In this document: piece after piece, positions 5,952 to 8,756 of the stretch
How the letters are laid out: each line of letters starts with the position of its first letter
Position numbering within the stretch: position 1 is the first letter of the stretch
Source of the DNA: Thermodesulfobacteriota bacterium
Lineage (GTDB): Bacteria > Desulfobacterota > RBG-13-43-22
Length of the DNA stretch: 8,756 bases
Direction: 5' to 3'
Assembly: GCA_025454185.1 (NCBI GenBank)
Contig: JALOOY010000119.1
Location: forward strand, 1 to 8,756
Notes under the pieces: model-generated
Seen by the model: the letters and a program-made list of their open reading frames with translations, nothing else
Databases searched by the model: none
What the model was told of the DNA's origin: nothing
Position numbers and translations under genes: made by a program

Positions 5952-7241
5952 TTAGGACAGGGCCAGGGTTTCCACGGAGCGCACCTGCCCCTTGCCCTGG
6001 CAGGTGGGGCAGGTATAATAGGTCCCGAACTGAATGGGCGGGCGGATCCGTTGGCGGGAGATCTCCAGGAGGCCGAATTTGGAAATGCGTCCCAGCGAAG
6101 TCCGGGCCTTGTCGCTCTTGAGATGATTTTTGAGCTGCTTGACCACCTCGTTGCGGTGCTTGGCATCCTTCATGTCGATGAAGTCGATGACGATCAAGCC
6201 CCCCAGGTCCCGGAGCCGCAACTGCCGGGCGATCTCCTGGGCCGCCTCCAGGTTGGTCTTGTAGGCCGTTTCCTCGATCTGCCGCTCTTTCACCGAACGT
6301 CCGGAGTTGACGTCCACGGCCACCAGGGCCTCGGTGGGGTCGATCACGATCTGGCCCCCGGATTTCAGGTTGACCCGGTTTTGGAAGATGGTCTCGATCT
6401 GCATCTCGATCTGGTATTTGGAAAAAATCGGGCGGGTTTCCTTGTAGAGTTTGACCCGGTTGCCGTACTTGGGATTGATGATTTTCAGGAAGTCCAGGAC
6501 CTGTTTATAGATATCCTTGTTGTCGATGAGGACTTCCTGGATGTCCGGAGAAAAGTGATCCCGAACGCTGCGGATGGCCAGGTCGATTTCTTTATAGATC
6601 AGGGAAGGCGCCGGCTGTTCAATAGCCCGGTTGCGAATCTCCTCCCAGAGGCGCAGCAGGTTCTCCAGGTTCTTGGCCAGTTCCCGCTTGGTCTTGCCGT
6701 TGCCCGAGGTGCGGACGATGCAGCCGATCCCTTCGGGGATCTTTAATTGGTTGATGACCTCCTTCAGCCGGGTCCGCTCTTCTTCGATCTCGATTTTACG
6801 GGAAATGCCGATCTGCGGATCACCGGGGGTCAGGACCAGGAAATTGCCGGCCAGAGAAAGGTAGGTGGTCAGGGCTACGCCTTTTTTGCCCGATTCTTCC
6901 TTGGTGACCTGCACCAGGATCTCCTGACCGCGGGTAATCAGGTTCTGGATGGGGGGATGTTTCTTGGCGTCCCCCTCCGGCGCCGCCGGGCATTGCTGGA
7001 AATAATCCGGGTGGATCTCGTCGGCCTGGAGGAAACCGTTTTTTTCGGCCCCGTAGTCGATGAAGGCCGCCTGCAGGGCCGGTTCGATGTGGGCCACCAC
7101 CCCCTTGTAAATATTGCCCCGCACCTGCTCCCGGGCAGCGGTCTCGATGTAAAACTCCTCCAGCAGCCCGTCGGCGACCAGGGCCACCCGGTACTCTTCC
7201 GGATCGATGGCGTTAACCAGTAATTTTTTGACGGTAGACAT
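5952..7241 (-). CDS. rng: Ribonuclease E/G family endoribonuclease (RNase G-like), C-terminally truncated
   Basis: Single-strand-specific endoribonuclease of rRNA maturation and mRNA decay, 429 residues in the cytoplasm. An N-terminal RNase-H-like part surrounds an S1-type RNA-binding domain (about 38-130, containing RGNIYKGVV and AAFIDYGAEKNGFL). The catalytic DNase I-like domain has both predicted Mg-binding aspartates, Asp310 (VAVDVNSGR) and Asp353 (VIDFIDMKD). The Zn-link CPTC is at 411-414. The protein then ends at VETLALS, where the family normally continues for roughly 60-80 residues of small domain. A further 52 codons of that domain follow in frame after the TAA, but an estimated 30-40 residues between appear missing. 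Catalytic and Zn-link parts are intact, so activity is possible; tetramer formation, which uses the C-terminal domain, may be affected. GGGAG lies 7 bases before the ATG, with 2 bases to the upstream gene. Confidence 0.92.
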   Translation of the reverse strand: MSTVKKLLVNAIDPEEYRVALVADGLLEEFYIETAAREQVRGNIYKGVVAHIEPALQAAFIDYGAEKNGFLQADEIHPDYFQQCPAAPEGDAKKHPPIQNLITRGQEILVQVTKEESGKKGVALTTYLSLAGNFLVLTPGDPQIGISRKIEIEEERTRLKEVINQLKIPEGIGCIVRTSGNGKTKRELAKNLENLLRLWEEIRNRAIEQPAPSLIYKEIDLAIRSVRDHFSPDIQEVLIDNKDIYKQVLDFLKIINPKYGNRVKLYKETRPIFSKYQIEMQIETIFQNRVNLKSGGQIVIDPTEALVAVDVNSGRSVKERQIEETAYKTNLEAAQEIARQLRLRDLGGLIVIDFIDMKDAKHRNEVVKQLKNHLKSDKARTSLGRISKFGLLEISRQRIRPPIQFGTYYTCPTCQGKGQVRSVETLALS

Positions 7242-7243
7242 GG

Positions 7244-8419
7244 TTAGGCTCCCAGGGGCTGCCGGCGGCGGTACTGCTCCACCTGATACATGAAGGCCTC
7301 CAGACGGGTGCGCGTGTTGGTCTGCTCCTGTCCGTCATAAGAAAGGTTGAGGAAGGGGATGTTCCGGTGATCTTCCCGGTAGCGCTTAAGCAGCGCATTG
7401 ACGATGGTGCCGGGCATGCAGGTGAAGGGCATGATGTTGATCAGGCCCGAGGCCCCTTTCAGCAGGTAGTCCGTGGCTTTCCCGATGCTCAGGATGGCTT
7501 CCCCTTCGAAGGACGGATCCAGATAGGGCTGGGCTCGCTTGAGGGTTTCGGAAATGGAGGGTTCGCCGAAATTGCGCAGGGCCCCCCGGAAGGTGTTCTC
7601 CAGCTCGTGTTCCAGCCGGGTCTGGACGCGGTGGGTCAGCAGCAACTCCAGCAGGTTGGAATATTTCCGCAGCCGCCGGGCCCGCCAGATGGCCGTATGG
7701 TTGGTATAGAGGATCCATTCGGCGATGGGCGGCATCCAGGCCTCCCCGCCCAGGGTTTCGATTTCCAGGATGACGTTTTCATTGGAGAATTTATTGGCCC
7801 GGGTATAGATTTCTCCCACCAGCCCGATGACCGGCCGGGACCCCGGGTCGGCTACCGGGACCTGCTCAAAGGCCCGGCGGGCCTCGGTCAGGAGGGCCGG
7901 CAAATCACCCCGGGCAGCGATGGTTTCGGCCACCCGCCGCAGAAAATGACCGTAGACTTTATCCGTCCGGCCCTTGATGATTTCGTAGGGCCGGGTTTCC
8001 CGGAGTTTTTTCTCCAGCAGGTCCACGGCCACGATCCCCTGCCAGCCCAGGCGGGCGAAATCGTTGCCCCCCACCATGCCCAGTTCCGCATAGAAGGTCT
8101 CACTCTGGTCCGGGGCGTATATGGGAACTTGGGGGAGGCCCAGTTCGTCCAGGACCAGCCGGTGAAAGCGGTGGTACTGCCCGAAGCGGCAGGGTCCGGT
8201 GCCGGAGGGCATGAAAAAGGCCGCGTGCCGGGGGTCGAAGTCCGGCCGGCGGGTGAGCTTGACCATGTCGCCGGTGGTCAGGGTGCAGGGGTAACATTCC
8301 TTGCCCGAGGTCAGTTTCCGGCCCAGGATCAGGGTTTCCTGGTCGGAGTCGGGCAGGACCTCGGCCTCCACCCCGCAGGCCTGAAAGGCGGCGGCTATGG
8401 CCAGGGTGTGGTCGGTCAT
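7244..8419 (-). CDS. C-terminal half of acyl-CoA dehydratase activase-like protein (COG3581)
   Basis: A 391-residue protein matching the C-terminal region of the very large (about 1400-residue) CoA-substrate-specific enzyme activase proteins. These combine ATPase modules of the BcrAD/BadFG type with parts resembling 2-hydroxyacyl-CoA dehydratase subunits. Visible motifs are TSGKECYPC (38-45), SGTGPCRFGQYHRFH (72-86), NIMPFTCMPGTI (328-339) and YDGQEQTN (361-368); Cys42, Cys45, Cys77 and Cys334 are candidate Fe-S ligands. The actual role of this family is not established. The ATG overlaps the upstream stop as ATGA but has no Shine-Dalgarno site, and the codons before it read RKIFIPP, which belongs to the family's conserved run leading into MTDH. 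The ATG is thus probably internal to an ancestral longer gene. The RNase gene follows after 2 bases. Confidence 0.85.
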   Translation of the reverse strand: MTDHTLAIAAAFQACGVEAEVLPDSDQETLILGRKLTSGKECYPCTLTTGDMVKLTRRPDFDPRHAAFFMPSGTGPCRFGQYHRFHRLVLDELGLPQVPIYAPDQSETFYAELGMVGGNDFARLGWQGIVAVDLLEKKLRETRPYEIIKGRTDKVYGHFLRRVAETIAARGDLPALLTEARRAFEQVPVADPGSRPVIGLVGEIYTRANKFSNENVILEIETLGGEAWMPPIAEWILYTNHTAIWRARRLRKYSNLLELLLTHRVQTRLEHELENTFRGALRNFGEPSISETLKRAQPYLDPSFEGEAILSIGKATDYLLKGASGLINIMPFTCMPGTIVNALLKRYREDHRNIPFLNLSYDGQEQTNTRTRLEAFMYQVEQYRRRQPLGA

Positions 8420-8756
8420 GGGGGGGATGAATATCTTGCGGCTTTCGGAATTCGGCCCCGGGAATTTTTCAGGCTGTCCAGAAAGGCCTCCAGGCGGGTT
8501 ACCACCCCGGCATCGGCGCTGTGCTCGTCGATTTCGATTTCCAGGTAAGGCTTCCCGGCCAGGCTATGGCGAAAAAAATGGAGAATAAAGGAATCCGGGC
8601 CGCAACTGAAATTGGTGATGTAAATGCCGTAGAGGTTTTCGTGTTGCCGTAGGACATCAGCCGCGCCCAGGATTTTCTGTCCGAAACGCCAATAATGGCT
8701 TTTCGGTTCCTCGGCCTCGACCGGGGCATCGAGGGGAAAAAAATCCATGGGTATAG
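8416..8756 (-). CDS. Acyl-CoA dehydratase activase-like protein, central part (DUF2229-type; starts beyond the right edge, apparent frameshift at its end)
   Basis: The frame is open to the right edge (Ile-Pro precede MDFFPLD), so the Met at 8748 need not be a start and the gene most likely continues outside the window. Family signatures are SHYWRFGQKILGAADVLR, LYGIYITNFSCGPDSF and EIEIDEHSADAGVVTRLEAFLDSL, all typical of the central part of long activase-like proteins. After FLDSLKN the frame leaves family sequence and stops at TGA (8418-8416) after RYSSPP. The neighbouring frame (-1) over the same bases reads SRKIFIPPMTDH, the expected continuation. One base is therefore missing, two are extra, or the two halves have become separate genes. 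The ATPase modules would lie upstream, outside the window. Confidence 0.85.
   Translation of the reverse strand, partial: IPMDFFPLDAPVEAEEPKSHYWRFGQKILGAADVLRQHENLYGIYITNFSCGPDSFILHFFRHSLAGKPYLEIEIDEHSADAGVVTRLEAFLDSLKNSRGRIPKAARYSSPP
8420..8426 (-). other. Run of seven C at the activase split, forming C_CCC_CCA next to the stop codon
   Basis: In the frame of the upstream activase part the codons are TCC CCC CCA TGA, so C_CCC_CCA fits the X_XXY_YYZ pattern of a -1 slip site just before the TGA. A -1 slip here would join both parts in frame. The frame evidence instead points to a base lost earlier, between about 8430 and 8470, because RKIFIPP is already in the downstream frame. A five-A run (minus strand, 8469-8465) and a C3G4 run (8462-8456) lie in that interval and are plausible places for an indel or read error. 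Confidence 0.35.

Noticed and set aside
7367..8548. 393-codon plus-strand open frame, as long as the gene opposite
   Set aside because: The minus strand carries the conserved activase motifs (ECYPC, GPCRFGQY, MPFTCMPG), whereas the plus frame is a Gly/Gln-rich shadow without motifs.

Overview
The window looks like chromosomal DNA of an anaerobic member of the Desulfobacterota (the former Deltaproteobacteria, sulfate-reducing or syntrophic type). The clues are a HysB-like periplasmic hydrogenase small subunit with an all-[4Fe-4S] relay, an activase-type protein of the 2-hydroxyacyl-CoA / benzoyl-CoA dehydratase world, and the overall style of the proteins. Lineage below phylum is inference. 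Every gene I can support lies on the minus strand, so the biological reading order runs from high to low coordinates. Long plus-strand open frames exist but are shadows.

Right part, 8756 to 2415, is one tightly packed gene string. It starts with the end of a large acyl-CoA dehydratase activase-like protein (8756-8416, running off the right edge) and its C-terminal half (8419-7244). These two appear to be one ancestral gene split by a single-base frame change. Next comes an RNase E/G-family endoribonuclease (7241-5952) that stops early, with 52 further codons of recognisable C-terminal sequence still readable in frame behind the stop. An amidohydrolase follows (5793-4921), then a soluble three-PAS histidine kinase (4896-3037), whose end overlaps its partner NarL-type response regulator (3044-2415). 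Gaps between consecutive genes are 2 to about 24 bases or overlaps, except for the 158-base RNase remnant, so one polycistronic transcript is likely.

Middle, 2414 to 2038, is a 377-base AT-rich gap. It holds a long inverted repeat followed by T-rich sequence (a plausible terminator for the operon above), a TATAAT box directly abutting an 11-base palindrome, and a strong Shine-Dalgarno site for the next gene.

Left part, 2037 to 1, encodes a Tat-exported [NiFe] or [NiFeSe] hydrogenase: the complete small subunit and the first 367 codons of the large subunit, which runs off the left edge. The C-terminal motif that would tell Sec from Cys is outside the window. The small subunit has Cys where standard hydrogenases have Pro at the medial cluster, the hallmark of the HysB type. 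The kinase and regulator lie directly upstream of the hydrogenase and could regulate it, but nothing in the sequence proves this.

I see no CRISPR array, tRNA, rRNA, transposase or defence system. The most notable items are the two lesion-like sites (activase split and RNase stop plus apparent deletion), the HysB-type cysteine substitution, and the structured gap in front of the hydrogenase.
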